A stretch of DNA of 64,000 nucleotides, from positions 1-64,000 of the forward strand of contig CAVIJT010000008.1 in assembly GCA_963643465.1 (NCBI GenBank), written 5' to 3'. The position numbers and the translations under genes were made by a program. The notes beneath the pieces are model-generated. The model had not been told where the DNA came from. It worked only from the letters and a program-made list of their open reading frames with translations, and did no database searches. This document shows, in pieces, positions 53,164-61,694 of this stretch. This DNA is from CAG-411 sp963643465. GTDB lineage: Bacteria > Bacillota > Clostridia > Lachnospirales > Lachnospiraceae. Position 1 is the stretch's first letter. Each line of letters opens with the position of its first letter.

Positions 53164-54171
53164 ATGGCAATTGCTACGAAGGCATTAAGTTGTGAAACAT
53201 TAGAGAAAAGTGTATTGCAGGATGATAAAAAGAAATGTAAATTATTTGGACCATGTGGTGTGGGACAAAAAGCGTTGTATCTGAATAGCTTTTATGTGGA
53301 TCGCATATATTATGTACCTTTTTCAGCTGTAAAACGAGTGTTTAAGCGTGTGGCAATGAGTAAAGGAGGATTTACTGGTAAGGGAATGTTTGCAACGTTA
53401 CCATATCTGGTAGTTGTTTATGATGATGGAACGGAGAAACAGTGTTTGTTTAAGCATGAAGAGCATGTGGATGAAATGCTTGCATATATTGGAAAGCAGC
53501 ATCCAGACATTCCGCTTTTAAGCGTGGAGGGAGAAAAGAAGCGGGAAAAGAGAGCCAAAAAAGAGGCTGCAAGACCACATCCCGTACTTTCAAAAGAAGC
53601 TAAGGAGCAGGTAAAGGAATTAAAGAAAGCAAGAGAGTACCTTGAAAAGCGTTCTGATCTTACGGATACTTTGAGTCGTACAGCAAAAGCAAAAAGGGTA
53701 AATGAACGTTCCAATCCCAGTTATCGTTGGGTGGCACTGGTTATTGTGTTAATGGGTGTAATAACCTTTGTTTATGGTGTTTATGCAGTTGTGACACAAA
53801 TTGATTCTGGAGTTTATTTCTTATTATTTGGTTTGGCTATGGTATTTTTATTTGCAGGTGCCAATGTTTTACCTACTAAACGTAACAATAAGGCATACGT
53901 TGACATGAAATGGAAAGAGGCTTGTGAGGAAGTTGCAGGATATATCAAAAAATATCCGGATTTTCCACTTCCAGAGTATTATGCACATCCAGTTACACTA
54001 ACTCGTATGATTCGCGTGATATCCGATGGTTTTGCAGAAGATGCCAAGGTGGCACTTGAAGTGGTGAAAAAAGATTTGAAGGCGATGAATGCAGATGTGC
54101 AGGTAGAGCAGGAAGAGTACGATGAGATTATGGCAATTAAGCCTATGTTTTTGGTGGAAGATTATAGATAA
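53164..54171 (+). CDS. Unknown protein with two membrane helices
   Basis: A 335-residue protein. Residues 1-115 resemble a PH-like or beta-rich cytosolic domain (Y-Y-V-P-F-S-A-V-K-R-V-F-K-R-V-A-M, L-P-Y-L-V-V-V-Y-D-D-G-T-E-K-Q). A Lys/Glu-rich coiled coil (about 125-175) leads to two membrane helices (about 188-235) and a helical C-terminal domain. GGGGG before the ATG is the ribosome site. No function is recognised; homologues appear, from memory, to be common in Lachnospiraceae. It is separate from cstA by a terminator. Confidence 0.8.
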   Translation: MAIATKALSCETLEKSVLQDDKKKCKLFGPCGVGQKALYLNSFYVDRIYYVPFSAVKRVFKRVAMSKGGFTGKGMFATLPYLVVVYDDGTEKQCLFKHEEHVDEMLAYIGKQHPDIPLLSVEGEKKREKRAKKEAARPHPVLSKEAKEQVKELKKAREYLEKRSDLTDTLSRTAKAKRVNERSNPSYRWVALVIVLMGVITFVYGVYAVVTQIDSGVYFLLFGLAMVFLFAGANVLPTKRNNKAYVDMKWKEACEEVAGYIKKYPDFPLPEYYAHPVTLTRMIRVISDGFAEDAKVALEVVKKDLKAMNADVQVEQEEYDEIMAIKPMFLVEDYR

Positions 54172-54310
54172 AAAACGTATGTAGAAAAAGCTGAAAGTAG
54201 GAGCATAGTTTTAGGATTTTATAAAGGCGTACACCAGAACAGAATGAAAACAAAATAATAGGTTAGAGTCGTTGGCAAAAAAGCCGATATATATAAAGTC
54301 TTAGTGCGTA

Positions 54311-54510
54311 GCACGGAAATGGGCAGTAGCTCTCATCCAATCACTGTTCGCATAAGCTCCAGTTCTTGGGAGAGCCTTGCATGTCAGTTTCCAATAGAGT
54401 TTCATACACTCTCCGAGTTTTGAAACTCTGGAAACTGTGCAAGTCCGTAAGGACGACGAGTGCGAATATATGGGGAGGGTTCTGAATAGAAGTCGTAAAA
54501 AAAACACTCT
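54311..54510 (+). ncRNA. Candidate structured RNA, copy 1
   Basis: A 356-base gap holds a long hairpin: CTTGCA (54376-54381), CAGTTTCC and AGAGTTTCA pair with TGAAACTCT, GGAAACTG and TGCAAG (54420-54443), about 23 pairs with a three-base bulge. GTTCTTGG precedes it, TTCGCA/TGCGAA could close an outer stem, and TCC-GTAA-GGA is a small hairpin. The same order of blocks occurs at 61440-61580 with different but still pairing stem sequence. No -35/-10 pair or terminator is clear, so it may be the 5' leader of the receiver gene at 54528. Confidence 0.55.
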
Positions 54511-54527
54511 AAGGGGGAGGAATTTGT

Positions 54528-55301
54528 ATGAAAAATATATGTTTAATTGGTCAATTTGATTCAGTAGTAAAAAGTTTGTATCAAGAGTTAGTAGGCTATT
54601 TTCAAACGCAGTTTTGTTCCAATGAACCAGAGAAAATAGATGAAATGCTCTCAATGGCAAAGCCGGATTTACTGCTTATATATATGACAGATATGACCGA
54701 GAAGCATAAACCTATATTTGAAGAAATTGAAAAAAATTATAAGGATATTCCAATGATTTGTATCGCAAATGCAAATGAGAAGAAAATATTTGAGGGGGAT
54801 TTAACTGTATTGCAGGCAGAGGTATTAGAGCGACCAATCAACAATCAGGATGTTCTTTATAAGGTTTGTCAGGTTTTAGATGTGCCAGTGCAGGAGAGAG
54901 AAGAACAGGTAGTTCAAAGACAATCAAAAACAGATGGACAAAGGAAGAAAATACTTCTTGTAGATGATAGCGTAGTTTTGTTGCGAATGATGAAGAATTT
55001 ACTACACGATAAATATGATGTCTACATGGTAAAATCAGGGAATGAGGCCATTTCTTATCTGAATAGAAAAACTCCGGATTTGATTTTTTTGGATTATGAT
55101 ATGCCAGATGGAGATGGTAAGGAAACTTTTGAACAAATCAAACAGATGGAGCAAGCAAAAGATGTACCAGTTGTTTTCCTGACCAGTATTAGGGATAAAA
55201 AACGTATAGAGGAAGTATTATCTCTTAAACCGGCAGGTTATGTGTTGAAACCGGCGGAACAGAATAGGATTTTCGAAACGATTGAAGAGTTGCTTTCATA
55301 G
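54528..55301 (+). CDS. Two-receiver response regulator
   Basis: A 257-residue protein. The C-terminal half (about 140-257) is a full receiver: I-L-L-V-D-D-S, phosphoacceptor Asp in L-I-F-L-D-Y-D-M-P-D-G-D-G, and K-P-A-E-Q. The N-terminal 120 residues have the receiver outline but lack the aspartate (L-L-L-I-Y-M-T-D) and acidic pocket, so they are a pseudo-receiver. There is no output domain, so it likely acts through protein contacts. It lies 48 bases before a hybrid kinase, its probable partner. GGGGGAGG precedes ATG. Confidence 0.9.
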   Translation: MKNICLIGQFDSVVKSLYQELVGYFQTQFCSNEPEKIDEMLSMAKPDLLLIYMTDMTEKHKPIFEEIEKNYKDIPMICIANANEKKIFEGDLTVLQAEVLERPINNQDVLYKVCQVLDVPVQEREEQVVQRQSKTDGQRKKILLVDDSVVLLRMMKNLLHDKYDVYMVKSGNEAISYLNRKTPDLIFLDYDMPDGDGKETFEQIKQMEQAKDVPVVFLTSIRDKKRIEEVLSLKPAGYVLKPAEQNRIFETIEELLS

Positions 55302-55349
55302 TCGGGGGATGATTTTATTAAAACGGTATTATTTTTAAGGGAAGAAATT

Positions 55350-57839
55350 TTGTGCCTTGTACTGATTTTATATTTGTTATTTCAGAACATAAAATATAGA
55401 AAGCTACAAAATTCTACAAATTTTTTGAAAATATCCATATATGCGTGTCTTCATATTGTTTTTGACAGTATAACGGTTTATACGGTTAATCATTTGGATG
55501 TGGTTCCAGGTTGGTTTAATCGGATATGCCATATGATTTTTTTTATAGTTTCTATATTATTTACACGAGAAGTATTTTGCTACGTGCTGAATTTTGTTAT
55601 GTCTGATAGAAAGATGGGCATAGTACAAAAAGTGACCAATGGTATTACATTACTATATATAGTGACGGTACCGTTTATGCAGTTTGACTATTTGAAGGGA
55701 AATGGAACCAATTACAGCATGGGTGTGGCAGTTTATGTAGGGTATGGCACGTTTATGTTTTATTGCATTATTGCAATTGGCATTTTGGTTGTTTATCGAA
55801 AAAAAATTGAGCCAAAAGTAGTACATAATGTGTTACCCATGATGATTATTATGGTAGGTATGGTGGGGATACAGGTGATCATACCGGAATTTCTCTTTAC
55901 TGGTGCTGGAGTTACCATTGTTTCATTTGGTATTTTTTTATCATTGGAAAGTCCTACAGAAATTTATAAGTCAAAGACATATATTTTAGAAAAAGAGAAA
56001 GCAGTTGCCGAGGAAGCCAGTCGAATAAAATCCGATTTTTTAGCAAGAATGTCTCATGAAATCCGGACACCTATTAACTCAGTTCTTGGAATGAATGAGA
56101 TGATTTTGCGAGAGAGTAAGGAGATAGAAACCAAGGAATATGCTTTGAATATTAAAAGCTCAGCCACTTCCCTTTTGGGGCTTATAAATGATATTTTGGA
56201 TTCTTCAAAAATTGAATCTGGAAAAATGGAAATTATAGAAGAGCAATTCCATTTGGATGAGTTTTTGAATGATATCTATAATATGATTGGAATTAAGGCT
56301 TCTGAAAAAGGATTATCTTTTGAACTTCTAGTGGATGAGCATCTTCCCAATGGATGGATTGGAGATTCGGTCAGGATTCGTCAGGTTTTGGTAAATTTGC
56401 TTTCCAATGCAGTGAAATATACGGTGAAAGGAAAAGTTACGTTAGAAATTCGTGGGTATGCAGAAAATGAAGTCTGTAAGGCACATTTTGAAGTGAGAGA
56501 TACGGGAAAAGGAATAAAGGAAGAAGATTTGCCGAAACTCTTTACGGCATTTGAACGAATTGAGGAGTTGGAAAATAGGCACATTGAAGGAACTGGGCTG
56601 GGAATGAGTATTGTAGTAAATTTACTACAAATGATGGATAGTAAGCTGGAAGTGGAAAGTGTTTATGGCGTGGGAAGTACATTTTCTTTTGATTTGGAAC
56701 AGAAGATTTTTGAGGAAGAAGAAATTGGAGATTTCAAAGAAAAGATTAAAAAAATAAGTAGAGAATATAATTATCAGGTGCTTTTTACGGCTCCTGATGC
56801 AAGGATTTTAGTCGTGGATGATAATGACATAAACAGGAAGGTTTTCAAAAATCTGCTGAAAGAAACTATGGTACAGATTACAGATGTCTGCTCTGGAAAA
56901 GAGTGTCTTGAAGTGATACAAAAAGAGCATTTTGATATTATTTTTATGGATCACATGATGCCGGAGATGGATGGAGTAGAGACATTACATAAGATGAAGC
57001 AATTGGAAAGTCAGCGTTGCGTGGATACGCCTGTTGTAATTCTTACTGCCAATGCAATGGTTGGAGCCAGAGAACGCTATTTGGAAGAGGGATTTGTAGA
57101 CTTTCTTTCAAAACCAATTCAGCCAGAGAAACTTGAAAGTTTAACTTTAACACTTTTATTGAATCAGGGAGTCAGCGTCAATCAAGATATGGATGTGAAA
57201 AAAAGTGAAGTTTCTTCCCATGAGGAGGAGTTCCTTGACATTCCGGAATTTGAATGGGATTATGCAGGAATGTATCTAAAAGATAAAAATGTGTTAATGC
57301 AGACCGTAAGAGATTATTATCATGTAATGGAAAGTAACATATGTCAAATGGAGGCGCTGTTTGAACGGATCATGGACGAAAATGGATTAGCCGAATATCG
57401 TATTTTGGTGCATGGAATAAAAAGTACATCTGCCAGTGTTGGTGCGTTGATTTTAGCAAAATTAGCTAGGTTGCTGGAAGTAGCCGCTATAAATGGTGAT
57501 ATTGAGAGAATTCAGACATTACATCCTGTGTTTTTAGAAGAGATGGAAAATCATAGGAAAAGGTTGGCTCCACTTTTTGAAGTAGAAAAAGAGGAAAAAA
57601 CAGAAAATGCAGATATGCAAATGTTAAAAGCGCATTTGAAAGAGCTACGTGAGTGTCTGTTGGACAGAGATTATGATCTGGCAGATGATATTATGAATGA
57701 GATAAATCAGTATGTATATGAGGAAATCATTGGAAAGAAGATAGAAGCGTTATCACAACAAGTCATGGAAATTGAAGCGGATGCGGCAATTATGACGATT
57801 GATGAAATGGAAGAAATTTTTTTCAGTGATGTGGTTTAG
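55350..57839 (+). CDS. Membrane hybrid histidine kinase with receiver and Hpt domains
   Basis: An 829-residue phosphorelay kinase. About seven hydrophobic segments lie in residues 1-210 (no recognised sensor). HisKA follows with R-M-S-H-E-I-R-T-P-I-N-S-V near 235, then HATPase (L-S-N-A-V-K-Y, D-T-G-K-G-I, G-T-G-L-G-M-S), a receiver (L-V-V-D-D-N-D-I-N and I-I-F-M-D-H-M-M-P-E-M-D-G) and a C-terminal Hpt domain (L-V-H-G-I-K-S-T-S-A-S-V-G-A). The Hpt can pass phosphate to the neighbouring receiver protein. The start is TTG 55350 after AAGGGAAGAAA. A nine-codon ATG ORF at 55309-55338 precedes it and may be a leader or start remnant. Confidence 0.93.
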   Translation: MCLVLILYLLFQNIKYRKLQNSTNFLKISIYACLHIVFDSITVYTVNHLDVVPGWFNRICHMIFFIVSILFTREVFCYVLNFVMSDRKMGIVQKVTNGITLLYIVTVPFMQFDYLKGNGTNYSMGVAVYVGYGTFMFYCIIAIGILVVYRKKIEPKVVHNVLPMMIIMVGMVGIQVIIPEFLFTGAGVTIVSFGIFLSLESPTEIYKSKTYILEKEKAVAEEASRIKSDFLARMSHEIRTPINSVLGMNEMILRESKEIETKEYALNIKSSATSLLGLINDILDSSKIESGKMEIIEEQFHLDEFLNDIYNMIGIKASEKGLSFELLVDEHLPNGWIGDSVRIRQVLVNLLSNAVKYTVKGKVTLEIRGYAENEVCKAHFEVRDTGKGIKEEDLPKLFTAFERIEELENRHIEGTGLGMSIVVNLLQMMDSKLEVESVYGVGSTFSFDLEQKIFEEEEIGDFKEKIKKISREYNYQVLFTAPDARILVVDDNDINRKVFKNLLKETMVQITDVCSGKECLEVIQKEHFDIIFMDHMMPEMDGVETLHKMKQLESQRCVDTPVVILTANAMVGARERYLEEGFVDFLSKPIQPEKLESLTLTLLLNQGVSVNQDMDVKKSEVSSHEEEFLDIPEFEWDYAGMYLKDKNVLMQTVRDYYHVMESNICQMEALFERIMDENGLAEYRILVHGIKSTSASVGALILAKLARLLEVAAINGDIERIQTLHPVFLEEMENHRKRLAPLFEVEKEEKTENADMQMLKAHLKELRECLLDRDYDLADDIMNEINQYVYEEIIGKKIEALSQQVMEIEADAAIMTIDEMEEIFFSDVV

Positions 57840-57841
57840 TC

Positions 57842-57896
57842 AAACAGGGAGATTTCCTGCTTTTTAAGTGGGAGACCTCCCTGTTTTAACGGAGAG
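57842..57896 (+). terminator. Hybrid-kinase terminator
   Basis: AAACAGGGAG / CTCCCTGTTT (10 bp) with a short T-run. Confidence 0.78.
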
Positions 57897-57953
57897 GAAA
57901 ATTGGTGTTAAAGTAGTAAATTTTAACAGAATTTATAGAAGATTTTTGTTTGA

Positions 57954-57999
57954 GGTTACACGTTTAACCGTTGATGGTGAACCATCTTGTAGTTATAAT
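57954..57999 (+). promoter_or_regulatory. Promoter and LacI-type operator of the AAC(3)-LacI operon
   Basis: TTGATG (57971-57976), 17 bases, TATAAT (57994-57999). Just upstream, GGTTACACGTTTAACC (57954-57969) is a 16-bp palindrome with a central CG and one mismatched pair, the layout of LacI-family operators. A second palindrome, GATGGT-GA-ACCATC, covers the -35. Autoregulation by the downstream LacI protein is likely. Confidence 0.65.
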
Positions 58000-58041
58000 A
58001 AATAAATAGAAAGACCGAGAAAAATAGTGGAGGAATCAGGC

Positions 58042-58836
58042 ATGGAGCGAAAGATTGTGTTAAAGCAAGACATTATAGAGGCATTGAGAAAAGTGGGAAT
58101 ACAGCAGGGACAGAATGTGATGGTACATACTTCGCTCAGTAGCCTGGGATTTGTTTGTGGCGGTGCCCAGATTATAATTGAAGCATTGCTGGAATGTGTG
58201 GGAGAGGATGGAACGATTATGATGCCTACACAGTCATGGAAAAACTTAGACCCAGAGGCAGGAGTACACTGGGAAGAACCAAAAGAATGGTGGCAGACAA
58301 TTCGGGATAACTGGCCGGCTTATGACAAGGACATCACCCTTACCAATACAATGGGAGCGGTGGCAGAAATGTTTCGGAAATGGCCGGGAACACTTAGAAG
58401 TGACCATCCCGCTCGTTCGGTAGCTGCATATGGAAAAAATGCGTCCTATTTTACAGAGAATCATGATTTATCAAATATTTTTGGAGAAGGTTCGCCTATT
58501 GGAAAACTGTATGAAATGGATGGCTATGTATTGCTGATTGGGGTGGGTTATGACAAAAATACTTCTCTGCATCTGGCAGATGTGCGGGCTGAATATCCGG
58601 GAAAACATGTAACAAAAGAGAGTAGTGCAATTATGCAGGATGGAAAAAGAGTATGGAAAACCTATGAAACTCTTTATGTGGACGGAGAAGATTTTGAAGA
58701 AATTGGTCAGGCTTTTGAAAGCTGTTGCAAAATAAGAAAGATTCAGCTTGGCAATGGGATGTTGACTTTTATGAAGCAGAGAGAATTGGTTGATTTTGCA
58801 GTGAAATGGATAGAGGAGAATAGACATGACGGATAA
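58042..58836 (+). CDS. AAC(3)-family acetyltransferase
   Basis: A 264-residue protein of the aminoglycoside 3-N-acetyltransferase/YokD family. Family motifs: V-M-V-H-T-S-L-S-S-L-G (N-terminal), G-T-I-M-M-P-T-Q-S, R-S-D-H-P-A-R-S-V-A-A-Y-G (catalytic His region), P-I-G-K-L-Y and L-L-I-G-V-G-Y-D-K-N-T-S-L-H-L-A. Members acetylate the 3-amino group of aminoglycosides, but many chromosomal ones confer no resistance. ATG 58042 follows TGGAGGA; a GTG at 58027 is weaker. It overlaps the LacI gene by 11 bases. A sugar-like or amino-sugar substrate controlled by LacI is possible. Confidence 0.9.
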   Translation: MERKIVLKQDIIEALRKVGIQQGQNVMVHTSLSSLGFVCGGAQIIIEALLECVGEDGTIMMPTQSWKNLDPEAGVHWEEPKEWWQTIRDNWPAYDKDITLTNTMGAVAEMFRKWPGTLRSDHPARSVAAYGKNASYFTENHDLSNIFGEGSPIGKLYEMDGYVLLIGVGYDKNTSLHLADVRAEYPGKHVTKESSAIMQDGKRVWKTYETLYVDGEDFEEIGQAFESCCKIRKIQLGNGMLTFMKQRELVDFAVKWIEENRHDG

Positions 58837-59830
58837 AAGAATCACAATAAGTGATATTGCAGAAGAACTTGGATTGAGTACAGCAACAGTATCGAATGTA
58901 ATTCATGGAAAAACAAAAAAAGTATCCAAGGAAACGATTCACCGAGTGCAGGAACTATTGGAAAAGAGAGAATACATTCCCAGTATGGCGGGAATTTTAT
59001 TGGCACAAAATGATTCTGGTATTATTGGAGTAGTAGTGAACCAACATGAGAAATATGAGAAGCATGTTTTAGAAGATACCTTTATTTCCTCTTCTTTGAA
59101 TTATTTATCTGTGGAGATTGAAGAAGCAGGGAAATTTATGATGGTAAAAACAACAACACGGACACAGGATATTATAAAATTTGCATCTATGTGGAATATG
59201 GAAGGGTTGATACTCATTGGTTTTTGCGAACAGGATTATGTGCAGCTTCGACAGAGTATGCGAATTCCTTTTGTTGCCTACGATGTTTATCTGGAAAATC
59301 CAGAGCGTATTAGTATTATCAACATTGACAATTATAGCGGCGGATTTCAGATGGGACAATATTTTAAAAAGCTAGGGCATAAAAGAGTGTTGTGCATTTC
59401 AGACAATGATATTTATATTGACCATGAACGGCATAAAGGCTTTCGTGCAGGATTTGGTGATAACGGTGTGGATTTTCTTGAAATTCCAATGCAAAAAGAA
59501 GAAAGAACCCTATTTTATAGAAAAAATCTTGATTGGATTCGACAATTTACTGCTGTTTTCGCAGTTTCTGACTATTATGCCATTGATTTGATGGGATTTT
59601 TAATGTCACAGGGAATTAGGGTACCACAGGACATTTCCGTTGCCGGATTTGACGATACACCTATATGTAAGCAAGTATTTCCTGCTCTTACTACTATAAG
59701 ACAGGATGGGGAGACACGGGCAAAGGCTGTCATGGAAAAACTGAAACAGTTAAAGTCTGGTGAGGATTTAGGTACGGTGATGGTACTTCCCGTTACTTTG
59801 ATAGAAAGGGAAAGTGTATGTTCTTTATAA
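58826..59830 (+). CDS. LacI-family transcriptional repressor
   Basis: A 334-residue LacI/GalR regulator: the HTH (I-T-I-S-D-I-A-E-E-L-G-L-S-T-A-T-V-S-N-V) and hinge, then a periplasmic-binding-like effector domain (I-I-G-V-V-V-N, V-A-G-F-D-D-T-P, T-T-I-R-Q-D). It probably binds the palindromes at 57954-57990. It overlaps the AAC(3) gene, so the two are translated together. Effector unknown. Confidence 0.94.
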   Translation: MTDKRITISDIAEELGLSTATVSNVIHGKTKKVSKETIHRVQELLEKREYIPSMAGILLAQNDSGIIGVVVNQHEKYEKHVLEDTFISSSLNYLSVEIEEAGKFMMVKTTTRTQDIIKFASMWNMEGLILIGFCEQDYVQLRQSMRIPFVAYDVYLENPERISIINIDNYSGGFQMGQYFKKLGHKRVLCISDNDIYIDHERHKGFRAGFGDNGVDFLEIPMQKEERTLFYRKNLDWIRQFTAVFAVSDYYAIDLMGFLMSQGIRVPQDISVAGFDDTPICKQVFPALTTIRQDGETRAKAVMEKLKQLKSGEDLGTVMVLPVTLIERESVCSL

Positions 59831-59868
59831 AGTAAGAAAAAGGGAAAAGGTTTAAAGGGGGCGCAAAC

Positions 59869-61212
59869 ATGAAAAAAGATAACCATTTTTTAAAAAATGT
59901 ATGCAGTCTTGCTATTCCTGTTGCACTTCAATCTATGCTTCAATCGTCTTTTAGTATTGTGGATCAGATTATGATAGGACAGCTTGGAAGTACAAATATT
60001 GCAGGAGTAGGATTAGCAGGAAAATTTTCTTCTATATATACGGTTGTGGTTTCGGCAATCGGTGCAGTTGCGGGAATTATGGTTTCCCAATACATGGGAC
60101 AGAAAAATGGAAAAGAAGTAAAGAGGAGTTTTTACCTAAATTTATTTATGGGATTATGCCTTGCTATTATTTTTACCATGATGTGTGCCATTTTTCCGGT
60201 GCAGATTATGGGATTATATACAAAAGATATGCCTACTAGGTTGGCGGCGGCAAATTATCTTGCAATTATCGCAGGAACTTTCATTCCCGTTGCCGGAGCT
60301 ACTATGTTGTCAACTATGTTCCGGTGCATGGAAAAGGCGTCACTACCACTATATGCCAGCATTGCCGCCGCTCTTGTAAATACTGTATTAAATTACATAT
60401 TGATTTTTGGAAAATTTGGTTTTCCAACTATGGGAGCTACAGGTGTAGCAGTAGCCACTGTTATATCTCAACTTGTTAATCTTGTGATTATGCTTTTTAT
60501 GTATGTAAAATGCAAGAAACCGTTGGAATGGAAACAGAGTGAGGAAGCGAGTACAGGAAAATTTCGTTGGGGACAATACGCTGGAATTTTACTACCGATT
60601 TTGGTGTGTGAATTCATGTGGAGTCTGGGAGAAAATATTTACGCAGCAATTTATGGACATATGGGAACAGATGCCAGTGCTGCCATGACATTGATTAATC
60701 CGGTTCAAGGATTGATGATTGGAGCACTATGCGGGCTTTCACAGGCAGCTAGTGTTATTATTGGCAAAAAGCTGGGAGTTGGTGAATATGACGAGGCTTA
60801 TGAGGCATCTAAAAAATTAATATATTATGGATTTATTGGTTCTGCCGTACTTTCCATTGTTATTTTGTTCATTAGCCCTTATTATGTTAAAATTTTTCAG
60901 GTGGAAGAGCATGTAAGAGCATTAACCAAACAGATTTTGTTGGCATATGCACTGATTGCGTCTTTTAAAGTGGAGAATATGATTGTAGGAGGCGGCATTA
61001 TTCGCAGTGGTGGCAAAACAAAATATGTGTTGGCAATAGATATGATTGGAACTTGGGGATTTGGTGTACCACTTGGATTGTTGGCAGCATTTGTATGCAA
61101 ACTTTCCATTCCACATGTATACTTTATTCTTTCGCTGGAAGAATGTGTACGATTTGCAATATCGTTGGTTGTGTTGCGAAGAAGGAAATGGATGCAGCAG
61201 CTAGAGGCATAG
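59869..61212 (+). CDS. MATE-family multidrug/cation antiporter
   Basis: A 447-residue protein with 12 hydrophobic segments in two homologous halves. MATE signatures: A-I-P-V-A-L-Q-S-M-L-Q and V-D-Q-I-M-I-G-Q-L-G near the start, A-T-V-I-S-Q-L-V-N-L in the first half, G-A-L-C-G-L-S-Q-A-A-S-V-I-I-G-K in the second. It exports drugs or metabolites using Na+ or H+. It lies 38 bases after the LacI gene and may belong to the same operon, which would pair an acetyltransferase with a pump. AAAGGGGGCGC precedes ATG. Confidence 0.94.
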   Translation: MKKDNHFLKNVCSLAIPVALQSMLQSSFSIVDQIMIGQLGSTNIAGVGLAGKFSSIYTVVVSAIGAVAGIMVSQYMGQKNGKEVKRSFYLNLFMGLCLAIIFTMMCAIFPVQIMGLYTKDMPTRLAAANYLAIIAGTFIPVAGATMLSTMFRCMEKASLPLYASIAAALVNTVLNYILIFGKFGFPTMGATGVAVATVISQLVNLVIMLFMYVKCKKPLEWKQSEEASTGKFRWGQYAGILLPILVCEFMWSLGENIYAAIYGHMGTDASAAMTLINPVQGLMIGALCGLSQAASVIIGKKLGVGEYDEAYEASKKLIYYGFIGSAVLSIVILFISPYYVKIFQVEEHVRALTKQILLAYALIASFKVENMIVGGGIIRSGGKTKYVLAIDMIGTWGFGVPLGLLAAFVCKLSIPHVYFILSLEECVRFAISLVVLRRRKWMQQLEA

Positions 61213-61322
61213 TGGGTTGCCAAAATCTACTATTTATGGTAAACTATAAAAAGAATATAAGAAAGAGGTGGGAGGATGAGAAGATAGTCTACTTTTGAAA
61301 ACGTGAATTTTTTAGTTATACG

Positions 61323-61349
61323 GTAGCACAGAGTTGTGATACTGTTTTT
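61323..61349 (+). terminator. MATE-gene terminator
   Basis: GTAGCACA / TGTGATAC (one mismatch) around GAGT, then TGTTTTT. Confidence 0.7.
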
Positions 61350-61439
61350 CATGTTACCAAAAGTAGGTTATGGTTCTCATATCCTCTCTTTTTTTTCGTT
61401 TACTATTCAAGAATGTTTTTGAATATAGAGAAGAACAGC

Positions 61440-61614
61440 AGTAGATTGTACCAAATCACACTTTGCCTCAAAGGGCTTGTGTTCTTGGACAATCCTTGCA
61501 TGCTAACTTTCTAACATTCGTTGTGACCTTACGGTCTTTGTTAAAAGTGAAAGTTGTGCAATATATGAGGAAATTAGAATCAGAATCACTTGGTAACATG
61601 TGATTCTTTTTTTA
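61440..61614 (+). ncRNA. Candidate structured RNA/leader, copy 2, with terminator
   Basis: Shares ordered blocks with 54311-54510: GCAGTAG, C-C-A-A-A-T-C-A-C, GTTCTTGG, CCTTGCATG, and a long stem (TTGCA, AACTTTC, TAACA, GACC pairing with GGTC, TGTTA, GAAAGTT, TGCAA). It ends with a perfect intrinsic terminator: AGAATCAC / GTGATTCT plus seven T (61582-61613). AAATCACA at 61454 can also pair with TGTGATT in the terminator, giving a possible antiterminator. It lies 80 bases before the ABC-F gene, so it is either a free small RNA or an attenuator for that gene. Gap 61213-61694 has no ORF. Confidence 0.6.
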
Positions 61615-61694
61615 CTTTATAGGAAGGCATATAGAGTAAAAAACGATTTGCGAGGATGTGCAAAGTGAGTTTTTAATATTTGGGAGGAATGTAT

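Noticed and set aside
58042..58836. Confirmed aminoglycoside resistance gene
   Set aside because: Family membership is clear, but many chromosomal AAC(3)/YokD proteins do not give resistance; only the family can be claimed.
61440..61614. 6S RNA or another named RNA class
   Set aside because: The fold is not the single long hairpin with a central bubble, and no known consensus could be matched by eye.
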